Positions 16,352 through 26,091 are shown, numbered from the stretch's first letter. The stretch: 64,000 nucleotides of DNA from Pedobacter sp. Leaf170 (GCF_920984665.1 NZ_CAKLBP010000009.1:1-64000), one strand, 5' to 3'. Notes: generated by a model not told the origin, from the letters alone. Program-made: numbers and translations.

Positions 16352-19300
16352 ATGATTAAAAATTTTACGCTAACCACTATATTAATATTTGCCGGATTAA
16401 TTTCATTTGCACAAAGTGATGTTAAATACCGTATTATATTATTCGGCGATGCCGGAGAAATGAACCCGGCACAAACGCAGGATTTAAAAAATGCGGCTAA
16501 GCAGATAATCCCAAAAAAAACTACTGTTATTTACCTGGGCGATAATATTTACCCATCAGGTATGGGTTTGCCAGGAAGTTTAGAAGAGGAGGATACGAAA
16601 AAGATTCTTCAGTCGCAGTTTAGTCCGATGCGTGAAAAAGGCGCTGCGGTTTATTTTCTGCCAGGCAACCACGATTGGGATAAATCAGGACCAAAAGGTT
16701 TAGCAAAAATTAAAGCGCAAGATGATTTTTTAAAAGCCCAAAACGACCCGCTTTTAAAACTAATACCTCAAAATGGCTGCCCCGATCCGGTTGCAATAAA
16801 CCTAACGGATAAATTAACAATTATCGCCTACGATAGTGAATGGTGGCTTTTTCCTTACAATAAATCAAATGCAAACGGCGAATGTGAATGCCGAACAAAA
16901 GACGAAGTTATTGTAAAAATGGAAGAGCTTTTAGAACGAAACAAAGATAAAGTGATTATTCTTGCTTCCCATCATCCATTTCAAAGTTATGGACCACACG
17001 GAGGCTATTTCAACATAAGAAATCACCTTTTTCCTTTAACATCAATAAACAAAAATCTTTTTATCCCCTTACCGGTTTTAGGTTCTGTTTATCCGTTTTT
17101 GCGTTCTACTTTATTAAGTCCCGAAGATTTGAATCATCCTGCTTACAAGGAAATGATAAAATCGGTGAATGGTGTTTTTGGAGATTATAAAAATGTAACC
17201 TATGTTGCTGGTCATGAGCATGGTTTGCAATTAATTAAAAGTAAACAGTTGCAAATTGTTAGTGGTTCGGGTTCTAAGGTATCGCCAAACAGGCAAGGCA
17301 AAAATTCTCTTTTTAACGAAATGCAGCAAGGTTATGTTGTTGCAGACCAGTTGATGAATAATGATATGCGTTATGAGTATTACGTGTATGCAGATACAGG
17401 TGTTAAACGCGTTTACAGCTACACTAAAAAATTCGAGGTGCTAACTGCTAAAGAAAGAAATATACTTAAGCCAATTACTGCAGATAGTATTATTGTGCAG
17501 GTTAAACCCGAATATGATAGTGTTGGTCGTTTTCATCGCTGGCTTTTTGGTGAAAATTTCCGTAAAGAGTATGCTGCTAAAACTAAGGTTCCTGTTCTGC
17601 GGATTTCAAAAATTGCAGGTGGCTTAAAAGCAACGCAAAGAGGTGGCGGTAATCAAAGTAGATCTTTAAGGTTAGAAGATAAAAACGGTAAGGAATATGT
17701 GCTTCGAAGTGTAGAAAAGTATCCTGAAGTTTTGCTTCCTGCAGGTTTAAGAGAAACTTTTGCTAAAGATATCATTAAGGATAATATGTCTGCTCAGCAT
17801 CCATTTTCTGCTTTGGTTGTGCCAGAGTTAGCAAAAGCGGGTGGCATTTATCATTCAAACCCAATTATTGGATGGGTTTCTCCTGATGATAATTTAGGCG
17901 AATATGAATCCGTTTTTGCAAACACACTTTGTTTGTTAGAAGAAAGAGAACCAGCCGGAGAATCGGATAGTTCTCCAAAAATGGATAAAAAACTTACTGA
18001 AGATAACGACAATAAATTGAATGGCCCGGCTTGGGTAAAAGCAAGGTCGCTCGATATCCTTTTAGGTGATTGGGACCGACACGAAGACCAATGGCGTTGG
18101 AAAGAAAGTAAAAAAGACGGCGATTCTTATTATACACCTGTGCCTAGAGACAGAGATCAGGTTTTCTTCATGTCTGACGGTAAGATTCAAAGATTTACGC
18201 AGAGTTCTTCTCTGCTACCAATGATGCAGGGTTATGAACGTGAAATAAAAGACATAAAATGGTTTTTATGGGAAGGCAGAGAGATTAGCAGCAGGTGGAC
18301 AGCCAACATCGATGAAAAAGAATGGGATAAAATTGTTGTAGATTTTTGCGCAAATTATAACGATGAGGTTTTTGAAAAGGCGTTAAAAAGACTTCCGGAA
18401 CCAAGTTACTCTTTACATCATGATGCATTTTTAAACCAGCTTAGGGCAAGGGTTAAAGCTTTACCAAAATTGATGAATGATTATTATCACTTCTTTAACC
18501 GCATTGTTGATATCGAAGTATCCAATAAAAATGAATTGATTAAAATTACCGATAATGGTGAAAAAGGCTTAAGAGTTAAAATCAATAAAATATCTAAAGA
18601 TGGCGATGTAAAAGGTGAACTTTACGATAGAAAATTCGATCCGAAAGTTACCAAAGAGCTTCGGGTTTATATGCATAATGGGAATGATAGCCTTATTTTA
18701 GACAATAAATCATCAAATATCAAAATCAGAATTATTGGTGGTAAAGGCGATAAATATTACGATTTTGCTAACAGCAATGGAAAGGTTAAATTATACGGGC
18801 GTACAACTAAAGCAACTTATGCTGGCGAAGATGCAAACAAAATCAGTAAAGTTATCTCAAACGATACTGCTAATTTTAGTTATGTACCAAAAGATATGTA
18901 TCGTAGAAGTTCAATTAGTTTAAATGCCGGTTATAATAATGATGATGGTATTTTGCTCGGACTTATTTATAAACAAACCAATCCGGGTTTTAGAAAACAA
19001 CCTTACGGAAATTCGCAAACTGTTTCTTTTTTACATTCATTTTCTTCTAAAGCCTTTAGGTTTAATTATAGAGGAGAATGGTTAAAAGCTTTTGGAAAGG
19101 GCGATTTTATTTTAAAAGCAGATGCATTTGCGCCGAATAATACTCAAAACTTTTTTGGCTTAGGTAATGATACTCGTTTTGATGAACATGGAGATGATAT
19201 TAGATACTACCGCACCAGATTTAATTTGTACCAGGTAGACCCATCCATAAGATGGCGTAGGCCAAAATCTACTTTTAGTGTCGGACCATCTTTTCAATAC

Positions 19301-19957
19301 TATAAATTGGATTATGATGATAACATTGGTCGATTTATACAAAATACGGCACAGTTGCATTCATCTGATAGTTTAACGATTAGAAATGAAAAGATGTTTG
19401 CTGGTGCAATTGTAAATTTTACCAATAATACACGCGATAACGATTTATTGCCAACATTGGGTAGTTTTGTAGATTTTAGACTATCCGGTTACAAAGGGTT
19501 AAATAAATATTCAAACTCATTTGGCCAATTTACAGCAAGTGTTGCTTTATATAAAAATTTAGATGGTAGAAAGAATTTTATTCTTGCAGATAGATTTGGA
19601 GGAGGTGTTACAATTGGTAAGCCTGCTTTTTATCAGGCTCAGTTTTTAGGCGGACAAGGAAACTTGCTAGGTTACCGACAGTTTAGATTTGCCGGAGAAC
19701 ACAGCTTCTACAATAATTTAGAATTAAGAGCCAAAATAGGTGATTTGGTGAGCTATATTTTACCAGGTCAGGTTGGCTTAATTGGTTTTTATGATGTGGG
19801 TAGAGTTTGGAAAAGAAACGAAGCGTCTCAAACCTGGCATCATGGAGTTGGCGGCGGTGCATATTTTGCGCCTGCATCTTTAACGGTTGTGCGCTTTATA
19901 ATGGGGCATTCTGTTGACGGTTGGTATCCCTATGTTTCGATTAATTTCAGGTATTAA
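16352..19957 (+). CDS. metallophosphoesterase fused to an Omp85-like outer-membrane barrel
   Basis: A 1201-residue exported protein with a signal peptide ending ISFAQ. Residues 25-310 are a calcineurin-like phosphoesterase: D33 in LFGDAGE, D64/N65 in YLGDNIYPSG, N106-H107-D108 in LPGNHDW, a His pair in ILASHHPF near 205 and GHEHG near 287. The middle part (about 390-830) is unassigned and includes LDILLGDWDRHEDQWRW, which recalls the active-site region of HipA/Fam20-like kinases, though that is a guess. The C-terminus (about 850-1201) is a barrel of the bacterial surface antigen/BamA type with FLGGQGNLLGYRQFRF and a final aromatic residue. It probably places a phosphatase at the outer membrane to free phosphate from organic esters or polyphosphate. 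Confidence 0.88.
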   Translation: MIKNFTLTTILIFAGLISFAQSDVKYRIILFGDAGEMNPAQTQDLKNAAKQIIPKKTTVIYLGDNIYPSGMGLPGSLEEEDTKKILQSQFSPMREKGAAVYFLPGNHDWDKSGPKGLAKIKAQDDFLKAQNDPLLKLIPQNGCPDPVAINLTDKLTIIAYDSEWWLFPYNKSNANGECECRTKDEVIVKMEELLERNKDKVIILASHHPFQSYGPHGGYFNIRNHLFPLTSINKNLFIPLPVLGSVYPFLRSTLLSPEDLNHPAYKEMIKSVNGVFGDYKNVTYVAGHEHGLQLIKSKQLQIVSGSGSKVSPNRQGKNSLFNEMQQGYVVADQLMNNDMRYEYYVYADTGVKRVYSYTKKFEVLTAKERNILKPITADSIIVQVKPEYDSVGRFHRWLFGENFRKEYAAKTKVPVLRISKIAGGLKATQRGGGNQSRSLRLEDKNGKEYVLRSVEKYPEVLLPAGLRETFAKDIIKDNMSAQHPFSALVVPELAKAGGIYHSNPIIGWVSPDDNLGEYESVFANTLCLLEEREPAGESDSSPKMDKKLTEDNDNKLNGPAWVKARSLDILLGDWDRHEDQWRWKESKKDGDSYYTPVPRDRDQVFFMSDGKIQRFTQSSSLLPMMQGYEREIKDIKWFLWEGREISSRWTANIDEKEWDKIVVDFCANYNDEVFEKALKRLPEPSYSLHHDAFLNQLRARVKALPKLMNDYYHFFNRIVDIEVSNKNELIKITDNGEKGLRVKINKISKDGDVKGELYDRKFDPKVTKELRVYMHNGNDSLILDNKSSNIKIRIIGGKGDKYYDFANSNGKVKLYGRTTKATYAGEDANKISKVISNDTANFSYVPKDMYRRSSISLNAGYNNDDGILLGLIYKQTNPGFRKQPYGNSQTVSFLHSFSSKAFRFNYRGEWLKAFGKGDFILKADAFAPNNTQNFFGLGNDTRFDEHGDDIRYYRTRFNLYQVDPSIRWRRPKSTFSVGPSFQYYKLDYDDNIGRFIQNTAQLHSSDSLTIRNEKMFAGAIVNFTNNTRDNDLLPTLGSFVDFRLSGYKGLNKYSNSFGQFTASVALYKNLDGRKNFILADRFGGGVTIGKPAFYQAQFLGGQGNLLGYRQFRFAGEHSFYNNLELRAKIGDLVSYILPGQVGLIGFYDVGRVWKRNEASQTWHHGVGGGAYFAPASLTVVRFIMGHSVDGWYPYVSINFRY

Positions 19958-20260
19958 TTTATAATTTTAAAATTTTTTGATAAGCTAATTTTTGCTGTAA
20001 TTAAGTTAGTTCCACCATTCTTTTCTGCCTGTTGTGGGTAAGAATTAATGGTGGGCAGCGGTTAGAGATGTATGCCGCAATTGCACTTCAATTTAAATTC
20101 TACTAAACTAAGTCATCATTTTATTCGTATATTAAATTATTGATGTAAAAATAGTATTACGTTTGGCAGACTATTTGTAACTCTTGCTAACTGTATATTT
20201 GTATTGTAGTAAAACTATTTTTAAACCTTTAAATTTTACGTCTATAAAAAACTTGTACCC
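19958..20260. other. intergenic region, promoter of the GAF gene
   Basis: About 300 AT-rich bases between the phosphatase stop and the GAF gene. No reading frame is supported. CCACCATTCTT...AAGAATTAATGGTGG at 20013-20054 is an imperfect inverted repeat that may act as a weak terminator. A promoter-like motif lies at its right side. Confidence 0.45.
20174..20201 (+). promoter_or_regulatory. Bacteroidota-type promoter of the GAF gene
   Basis: TTTG at 20174-20177, then 16 bases, then TATATTTG at 20194-20201, which fits the -33/-7 consensus with slightly short spacing. Transcription would start near 20208, giving a leader of about 50 bases. Confidence 0.5.
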
Positions 20261-22657
20261 ATGAATACCAATGTAATTAAGATACATAAAAACGAGTGCA
20301 TTAATTGCCAGGTTAAATCTAACCTGTCGTTTAGGCCATTGGTAACCTATTTAAAAAACAGACTTAAAACAGAAAAAACCGTTAAGTCGGAATTTTATAG
20401 GTTTTTGCTCGAAAAAATTGAGAAAGAGGATGCTTTGTTGGGCAATATTAGCGCTCAGGAATTATCAAAACATACAGAAACGCTCGAATTAATATTTACC
20501 ATTTTAACGCCTTTAATGGCGAACGAAAATGAAATGTTCTGGGCATTGAGTACGCCCGTGCCTGATGAGATTTTCTTTAGCACAAATGCTTTTTATCAAT
20601 TTTTTAAAGATCATGATCCGGCTAAAAAGGTATCCAAGGATACTGAATCATCTGAAAAAAAACACTTAAAATTCATTTATAATTTAATTTTAACCAGATT
20701 TTACAATTTTACATCTGTTTTAAAAAATGAAATTATTTATGCGCATGTTAACGCTGATAGTAATTTAACTTCTTATTACAATATCCAAAACGATACACAG
20801 TTTATTGATATTCAGCATAAAGGAGAATTACCAGAATTGAATTTCGAAGAGCTTGCCAAACATTTTCAGGAAGGTACAGAGATAGAATATCTAAGTGAAC
20901 AGCTTTCTTTAAATAAATTTACTTTTGAAGGTTTTAGTGTAATCTCGATTACTGATGTTACGCTTCAACATGCTATTGAAGGCATTAGAAATGCTTTGGT
21001 AGATCACAATTACCAAAGTGATGCCTACAATCACGTTATACAGGCTTTAAAAACTTTAAGTGGAAATGGTGATATTGAATTTGGATTAATGCCATTTTTA
21101 ACCGTTAACAATAAGTTGGTTTTTGATGATAAGGAATTTTCGCAAAGCATGCTTATAAATTCGGCAAAAGAATCAAAAATGGAAGAGGAAGTTTTTTATT
21201 CATTAGTGGATAAATACAAAGAAGATCCTCGTCCGATATTTGTGCCTTCGATTAAAGAAGACCAAATGAGTAAAGATCCTTTTTTACGTGTGTTGAAACA
21301 AGCAGGTGTTTGCTCTTATTCCGTTCTACCGGTTTACTATAATTCGCAGTTAGCAGGGGTTTTAGAAGTATATTCTAGTAAGGAAGTTCAGTTTGATGAT
21401 AAATTATTATCGAGATTACGTCCGGCAATGCCATTAATTGGACAGCTTTTTCAATACAGTATTGAAGAATTTAATGCCAAAATGGATGCCGTGCTAATGG
21501 ATAAATTTACGGCTTTGCAACCGTCCGTTCAATGGAAATTTAACGAGGCCGTTTGGGATTTCTTAAAACAAGGCAAAGAAAGTAAAAAGCTTAAGCAAAT
21601 GGAAACCGTTACTTTCAAAGGAATGTATCCATTGTTTGGTGCCGTTGATATTAGAAACTCTACTAACGAGCGTAACGAAGCTTTAAAAGAAGATATGCAT
21701 GTTCATTTATTGAACATTATAAAAACTTTAAAAAGCCTGCGCAAGTTTGTTTTCTTAGAATTGATTGATAAACTAATTTTTAACTGTAACGATTGGATTG
21801 TTCGCATTAGTAATGTTGCATCGAGCAACGAAGAAATGTTGTTGAACGAATTTTTAGCTGCAGAAGTTTATCCATTCTTCTCTGTAATTAAGCTTAACCA
21901 TCCCGAAGCTGGCGAAATTGTTGATGATTATTTTGCAGAAATACTACCGGAAACTGGATTGGCCTATGAAAATCGTCGTAAATTAGAGGTTTCTATGCAA
22001 ATGATTAACATGGAAGTTAGTCAGTACTTAGAAACTGCACAGCAGAATTTGCAATCATCTTATCCTTGTTATTTTGCCAAATTTCGTACAGATGGTGTAG
22101 AATATGATATTTATATCGGACAGGAAATTGCACCAAATAAACCGTTCGATTTACTTTATTTAAAGAATATTCGCTTATGGCAATTAACCTCTATGGTAGA
22201 GATTGCCCGCTTATCTAAAGGATTAATTGGCGAAATGCCTCGTCCGTTAGAAACTACCCAATTGTTATTTATTCACTCAAATGCAATTGATATTAGTTTT
22301 AGAAACGATGAGCGTAGATTTGACGTAGAAGGTGCTTATAATATTAGATACGAGGTTGTTAAAAAACGTATCGATAAGGTTTTAATAAAAGGAACTTCAG
22401 AACGTTTAACGCAACCTAATAAAATTGCAATGGTTTATTTTAATGCCGATGAAGCTAAAGAATATGTTGAGTACATCAAGTATTTGCAAGATCAAGGCTA
22501 TTTAAATGATGATTTGGAAAAACTTGATTTAGAAGAATTGCAAGGTGTTTCTGGCTTAAAAGCTTTACGCGTAGGCGTTAAGTATGTAAGCAAAACGAAA
22601 CGAAAAGATACTGCAGCAGAAGCAAAATCAAAAGATTTAAGTTTAAACTTAAATTAA
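20261..22657 (+). CDS. large GAF-domain protein
   Basis: A 798-residue cytoplasmic protein without signal peptide or membrane segment. The N-terminus has CINCQVKSN, a CxxC pair. A GAF-like domain covers about 300-400 (KQAGVCSYSVLPVYYNSQLA then GVLEVYSS). Around 455-475 there is YPLFGAVDIRNSTNERNEAL, which looks like the first metal-binding strand of class III nucleotide cyclases (F.DIR..T), but the rest of a cyclase domain was not found. The C-terminal 300 residues are mostly helical and unassigned. Such proteins occur across Bacteroidota with unknown function; sensing of a small ligand is a fair inference. It is a single gene between its own promoter and a strong terminator. Confidence 0.75.
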   Translation: MNTNVIKIHKNECINCQVKSNLSFRPLVTYLKNRLKTEKTVKSEFYRFLLEKIEKEDALLGNISAQELSKHTETLELIFTILTPLMANENEMFWALSTPVPDEIFFSTNAFYQFFKDHDPAKKVSKDTESSEKKHLKFIYNLILTRFYNFTSVLKNEIIYAHVNADSNLTSYYNIQNDTQFIDIQHKGELPELNFEELAKHFQEGTEIEYLSEQLSLNKFTFEGFSVISITDVTLQHAIEGIRNALVDHNYQSDAYNHVIQALKTLSGNGDIEFGLMPFLTVNNKLVFDDKEFSQSMLINSAKESKMEEEVFYSLVDKYKEDPRPIFVPSIKEDQMSKDPFLRVLKQAGVCSYSVLPVYYNSQLAGVLEVYSSKEVQFDDKLLSRLRPAMPLIGQLFQYSIEEFNAKMDAVLMDKFTALQPSVQWKFNEAVWDFLKQGKESKKLKQMETVTFKGMYPLFGAVDIRNSTNERNEALKEDMHVHLLNIIKTLKSLRKFVFLELIDKLIFNCNDWIVRISNVASSNEEMLLNEFLAAEVYPFFSVIKLNHPEAGEIVDDYFAEILPETGLAYENRRKLEVSMQMINMEVSQYLETAQQNLQSSYPCYFAKFRTDGVEYDIYIGQEIAPNKPFDLLYLKNIRLWQLTSMVEIARLSKGLIGEMPRPLETTQLLFIHSNAIDISFRNDERRFDVEGAYNIRYEVVKKRIDKVLIKGTSERLTQPNKIAMVYFNADEAKEYVEYIKYLQDQGYLNDDLEKLDLEELQGVSGLKALRVGVKYVSKTKRKDTAAEAKSKDLSLNLN

Positions 22658-22704
22658 ATCATAAAAAAAGCGAAGAGGATTTCCTCTTCGCTTTTTTTAT
22701 GATT
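22657..22704. terminator. strong bidirectional terminator
   Basis: A perfect 23-bp inverted repeat (AATCATAAAAAAAGCGAAGA... on the left) with a TT loop. The core AGCGAAGAGGA/TCCTCTTCGCT is flanked by A7 and T7, so it works in both directions between the convergent GAF and GIN-domain genes. Confidence 0.95.
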
Positions 22705-22712
22705 GTAAATTC

Positions 22713-23321
22713 TTACTTAATAACTGCAACAGTTTCTGTAATTGCACCCATGTCTTCATTAGAGCGAATATTTGTTTTTAGTGCCGCAAATCTATCCATG
22801 GTTAATTTTTGAGTGTCGCCCATAATTACGGTATGGTTATCGGTTGCTCCGCTAAGTTTTAAATCTGCATTATCTTGTATTACAGTATATAATCCTTCTG
22901 TACTAGAGTTAATTTCTGCATGCGCATTTCCTTTTAAAAAAACTTGTAAAAACTTAACTTTTACTTTACCATCTGTTTTTACAACTGCATTATCGGCAGC
23001 TTCAATTCTGTATATATCCGAAACGTATAACGTAATTTTGCTAACATCTTTATCAAGCGATGTAATTCTTAATAAGTCGCCTTCTTGTGTGATTTTTGCT
23101 TTACCAACATTATCTTCATCATAAGCTACAGATTGATTTTGTCTCTGAACGATTTTAATTTCTACATTTCCTTTAACAGAAATTCTTTTGAAATTACTTG
23201 GTGCAGAAACAGTTGCTATAGGTTTTTTCTCATTAGCCATTACGCTGCTAGAAAAAACAGAAGTTGTTAAAGTGATAACTGTTAACGAGGTTGCGATTAG
23301 TGTTTTGATTGAGGTTTTCAT
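22713..23321 (-). CDS. exported head-GIN-domain protein (DUF2807-like)
   Basis: A 202-residue exported protein. The signal peptide ends SSSVMA. The mature part is a repetitive beta structure: FKRISVKGNVEIKIVQRQNQ is the typical opening of the head GIN (putative auto-transporter adhesin) domain, followed by DLLRITS and a ladder of short strands (VQVFLKGNAHAEIN, DNADLKLSG). Most members are lipoproteins or periplasmic; this one has no lipobox Cys. Function is unknown. It faces the GAF gene across a shared terminator. Upstream 250 bases hold no other gene. Confidence 0.8.
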   Translation of the reverse strand: MKTSIKTLIATSLTVITLTTSVFSSSVMANEKKPIATVSAPSNFKRISVKGNVEIKIVQRQNQSVAYDEDNVGKAKITQEGDLLRITSLDKDVSKITLYVSDIYRIEAADNAVVKTDGKVKVKFLQVFLKGNAHAEINSSTEGLYTVIQDNADLKLSGATDNHTVIMGDTQKLTMDRFAALKTNIRSNEDMGAITETVAVIK

Positions 23322-23571
23322 AATGCTGTTATTTATAATTGATTATAATTTAATGATTTATATTTTTTAGTGGTTTTGTAGATAAGACGCCAGTACCCGG
23401 AAAACGTTGCAGCCTATATTGCATATTTATACGAGTATAGGCAACTAATCGACCAACGGGCAAAAAAAACAGACCAACTATTAACAGCTTTTAGTTAATT
23501 CTAAATAATTGAAGTATATGTAGTATTTATTCTTTTTATTATATTTATAGAAAAATTATTGCCAATTATTT

Positions 23572-23928
23572 ATGAAGAAAAAGGTTGTTCTAGTACAGGA
23601 TAATAAAGATATTCTGGACATTATGGATCAGGTTTTGGATGAGGAGGGTTTTGATGTAACTGCTTCATTAACAACCGAGCCGATTGAAAATATTGAAAAA
23701 ATTGATCCGGATGTAGTTATAATTGACGATCACATTAAAGGAACAAAAAAAGGTTCTAAAATAATAAAAGAACTTAAATCTGATCCTGAGACTGAGGACA
23801 TATCAGCTGTGCTTACTTCAACTTCTGAGAAATTACCTGAGATAGCTAAAGCAAGCAAAGCTGATGATTACATTTTAAAGCCATTTGAAATTGATGAAAT
23901 GGTTGAAGTTGTAAAAAAGAATGTCTGA
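23572..23928 (+). CDS. single-domain response regulator with unusual acidic pocket
   Basis: A 118-residue receiver domain. D52 in VVIIDDHIKG is the likely phospho-acceptor; the switch residue is in AVLTSTSE and the Lys in YILKPFE. The usual acidic pair near residues 9-10 reads Q9-D10-N11, so one metal-binding acid is replaced and phosphorylation may be weakened. No partner kinase is adjacent. Its stop codon is directly followed by the stop of the convergent AarF-like gene with no spacer. Confidence 0.85.
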   Translation: MKKKVVLVQDNKDILDIMDQVLDEEGFDVTASLTTEPIENIEKIDPDVVIIDDHIKGTKKGSKIIKELKSDPETEDISAVLTSTSEKLPEIAKASKADDYILKPFEIDEMVEVVKKNV

Positions 23929-25227
23929 TTATAATTTTGGTTTGTAGGTATTGGTATTTACAGTTGCTTTTAACTCGTGCAGTATTGTATACAAACCGAA
24001 ATTTGTTCTGTTAACATAAATGAAGTGCTTCACGCCCCGGGCTTGCTTAAACTCTGGCATTTTTGAAATTTTCTCTCCATAATTATATAATTTCTCGAAA
24101 AATTCAGTCTGGCTAAAATCAAATACAGGGTTTATGTATGGTTTGGCAAAAAGCTCTATCATTTCTTTATAAGATTTATAGTAAAATTCAACTTGCGAAG
24201 CTGTATCTTCTTTATGTATCATATCTAGTTTCCTGAAAGCATCAATAGTTTTGGCTTTATCACTAATTACATCGGTTGATATAAGTGAGAAAAACGGAAT
24301 ATAAAAATCGAGTGGCATTTCTTTAATGCAACCAAAATCTATCACTCCAAGTTTTTCATCCGGAGTTATTAAAAAATTACCTGGATGCGGATCTGCATGA
24401 ACGGCTTTTAATTCATGTTGCTGAAAATTGTAAAAATCCCATAAAGCCTGTCCAATCTTATTTTTTAAGGCTTGAGATGGATTGGTTTTCAGAAATTCTT
24501 TCAAGTGCATGCCTTCAATCCAATCCATAGAAATGATGCGCTTGCCAGATAATTCTGGATAATATTTCGGGAAAACTACATTGTCCAGATTTTTACAAGC
24601 TTCAGAAAATTCAATTGAACGTTTAACTTCCAGTTCGTAATCCGTTTCCTCTAATAAACGTTCTTCAACTTCCTTAATGTAAATGTTTAATTCTTTTTCA
24701 GACATGCCAAGAAGTCTGAATGCAAAAGGTTTAACCAATTTTAGGTCTGATGATATACTATCGCCAACTCCAGGATATTGAATCTTAACTGCAAGTTTCT
24801 GACCATTTAACTGAGCCTGATGAACCTGACCAATTGATGCAGCATTTGTTGAATTTATATTGAAGCTATCATAAATTTTTTCAGGTGTTTTGCCAAAGTT
24901 TTTAGTGAAAGTTCTAACAATTAGCGGACCCGAAAGTGGAGGAGCATTGTATTGAGACTGTGTAAATTTATCAACATAAGATTTTGGAAGTATGTTTTTA
25001 TCCATACTTAACATTTGAGCAATCTTTAATGCACTTCCTTTTAATTCACTTAAGGATTTGTAAATATCTGTTGCATTATCTTCATTAAGCTGTTCTCTGT
25101 CTAATTCTGGGTTAAAAAGCTTTTTTGAATAATGCTTAATGTAATTGCCACCAATTTGAAAACCAGTTTTAACAAACTTTGCCGAACGTTCTACTTTAGT
25201 TACCGGAATACTTTTTTGTTGCTTCAT
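23929..25227 (-). CDS. ABC1/AarF (UbiB-like) family protein kinase-like ATPase
   Basis: 432 residues of the UbiB/ABC1/ADCK family. Visible marks are the KxGQ-like start GSALKIAQMLSMD, AASIGQVHQAQ, the Lys in LAVKIQYPG, E in ERLLEETDYELE, the catalytic loop HADPHPGNFL and IDFGCI for the metal-binding Asp. Family members act as atypical ATPases that aid quinone synthesis or lipid homeostasis at the membrane. The ATG is 6 bp after the stop of the TetR gene, which makes a two-gene operon. Substrate is not known. Confidence 0.88.
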   Translation of the reverse strand: MKQQKSIPVTKVERSAKFVKTGFQIGGNYIKHYSKKLFNPELDREQLNEDNATDIYKSLSELKGSALKIAQMLSMDKNILPKSYVDKFTQSQYNAPPLSGPLIVRTFTKNFGKTPEKIYDSFNINSTNAASIGQVHQAQLNGQKLAVKIQYPGVGDSISSDLKLVKPFAFRLLGMSEKELNIYIKEVEERLLEETDYELEVKRSIEFSEACKNLDNVVFPKYYPELSGKRIISMDWIEGMHLKEFLKTNPSQALKNKIGQALWDFYNFQQHELKAVHADPHPGNFLITPDEKLGVIDFGCIKEMPLDFYIPFFSLISTDVISDKAKTIDAFRKLDMIHKEDTASQVEFYYKSYKEMIELFAKPYINPVFDFSQTEFFEKLYNYGEKISKMPEFKQARGVKHFIYVNRTNFGLYTILHELKATVNTNTYKPKL

Positions 25228-25233
25228 TATCTT

Positions 25234-25887
25234 TTAAAATCCCATTTTCTCTTTAAACTTTCCATTTCTGCTCAAAAATTTTCCGTATTCAAACAGGTTA
25301 TCAATAGGAGAGTGTTGAAATAAATCGAATGTTACGTTAATACCTTTTTCAATAGCTTCATCAGTTTTTTCGAAACCTTCGCTATCATCATTTATCCAAA
25401 AATTTAGTATAAAGGCAAATTGAACCCAAAGGGCATCTTTGTATCTTTTACTAAAAAATTTACGCTCGGCAAGTTCTCCATTTTCTAAACCATCATTTAT
25501 TATATCTTCGGCAAAATTTTCAAATATTGGTTTTACACCAGCAAGGATAGTTGGGGTACCTATTTTACCGTTAAAGTTTCTTAAACTATAAATAATAAAG
25601 CTTCTTTGGTTTTTAAGATTTTCCATATAACTGTAAAAGAAAGAAAGCATTTTTTCTCTTGAAGAATACTGAGACCAAACCTCCTGTTCTTTAATTGTAT
25701 TTATAGTTTCGTAAGTTACATCGAACCAAATATTTTTTTCAATGCTTTCAAAAGAAGAAAAAAATTGATAAAAATCAGCTTCAGTAATTTTTAGCTTTTT
25801 TGCAAAAACATAAACCGATTTTGGTTTTTCATTATTGCTTAAAACATAATCTAAATATGCTTTTCGAATTTGCTCAGCAGTTGCCAT
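25234..25887 (-). CDS. TetR-family-like regulator
   Basis: 217 residues. The first 60 hold a helix-turn-helix in TetR arrangement (AEQIRKAYLDYVLSN, VYVFAKKLKITEADFYQFFS), followed by an all-helical ligand-binding domain. The HTH is less canonical than in typical TetR members, and its end IEKNIWF agrees with the family's linker helix. It is the first gene of the pair with the AarF-like ATPase and may control it. The ligand cannot be predicted. Confidence 0.75.
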   Translation of the reverse strand: MATAEQIRKAYLDYVLSNNEKPKSVYVFAKKLKITEADFYQFFSSFESIEKNIWFDVTYETINTIKEQEVWSQYSSREKMLSFFYSYMENLKNQRSFIIYSLRNFNGKIGTPTILAGVKPIFENFAEDIINDGLENGELAERKFFSKRYKDALWVQFAFILNFWINDDSEGFEKTDEAIEKGINVTFDLFQHSPIDNLFEYGKFLSRNGKFKEKMGF

Positions 25888-26091
25888 ATGTCTGTTTTTT
25901 TTTAAATATAACGTTTAAAATGCAATCGTGTTCTAGAGTACAAGTATTAAAAAATCATGTTTTTGTAATAAATGTTTTCATTTTTTTTGAAAGTTTATTA
26001 TTAGCTAATATGTTTAGTATTTTGTTGAAAATTTATTGCTTTTTTAGCTAAAAATTATAGTATAATTGTAATTCATTTTATTGCTTTAACC

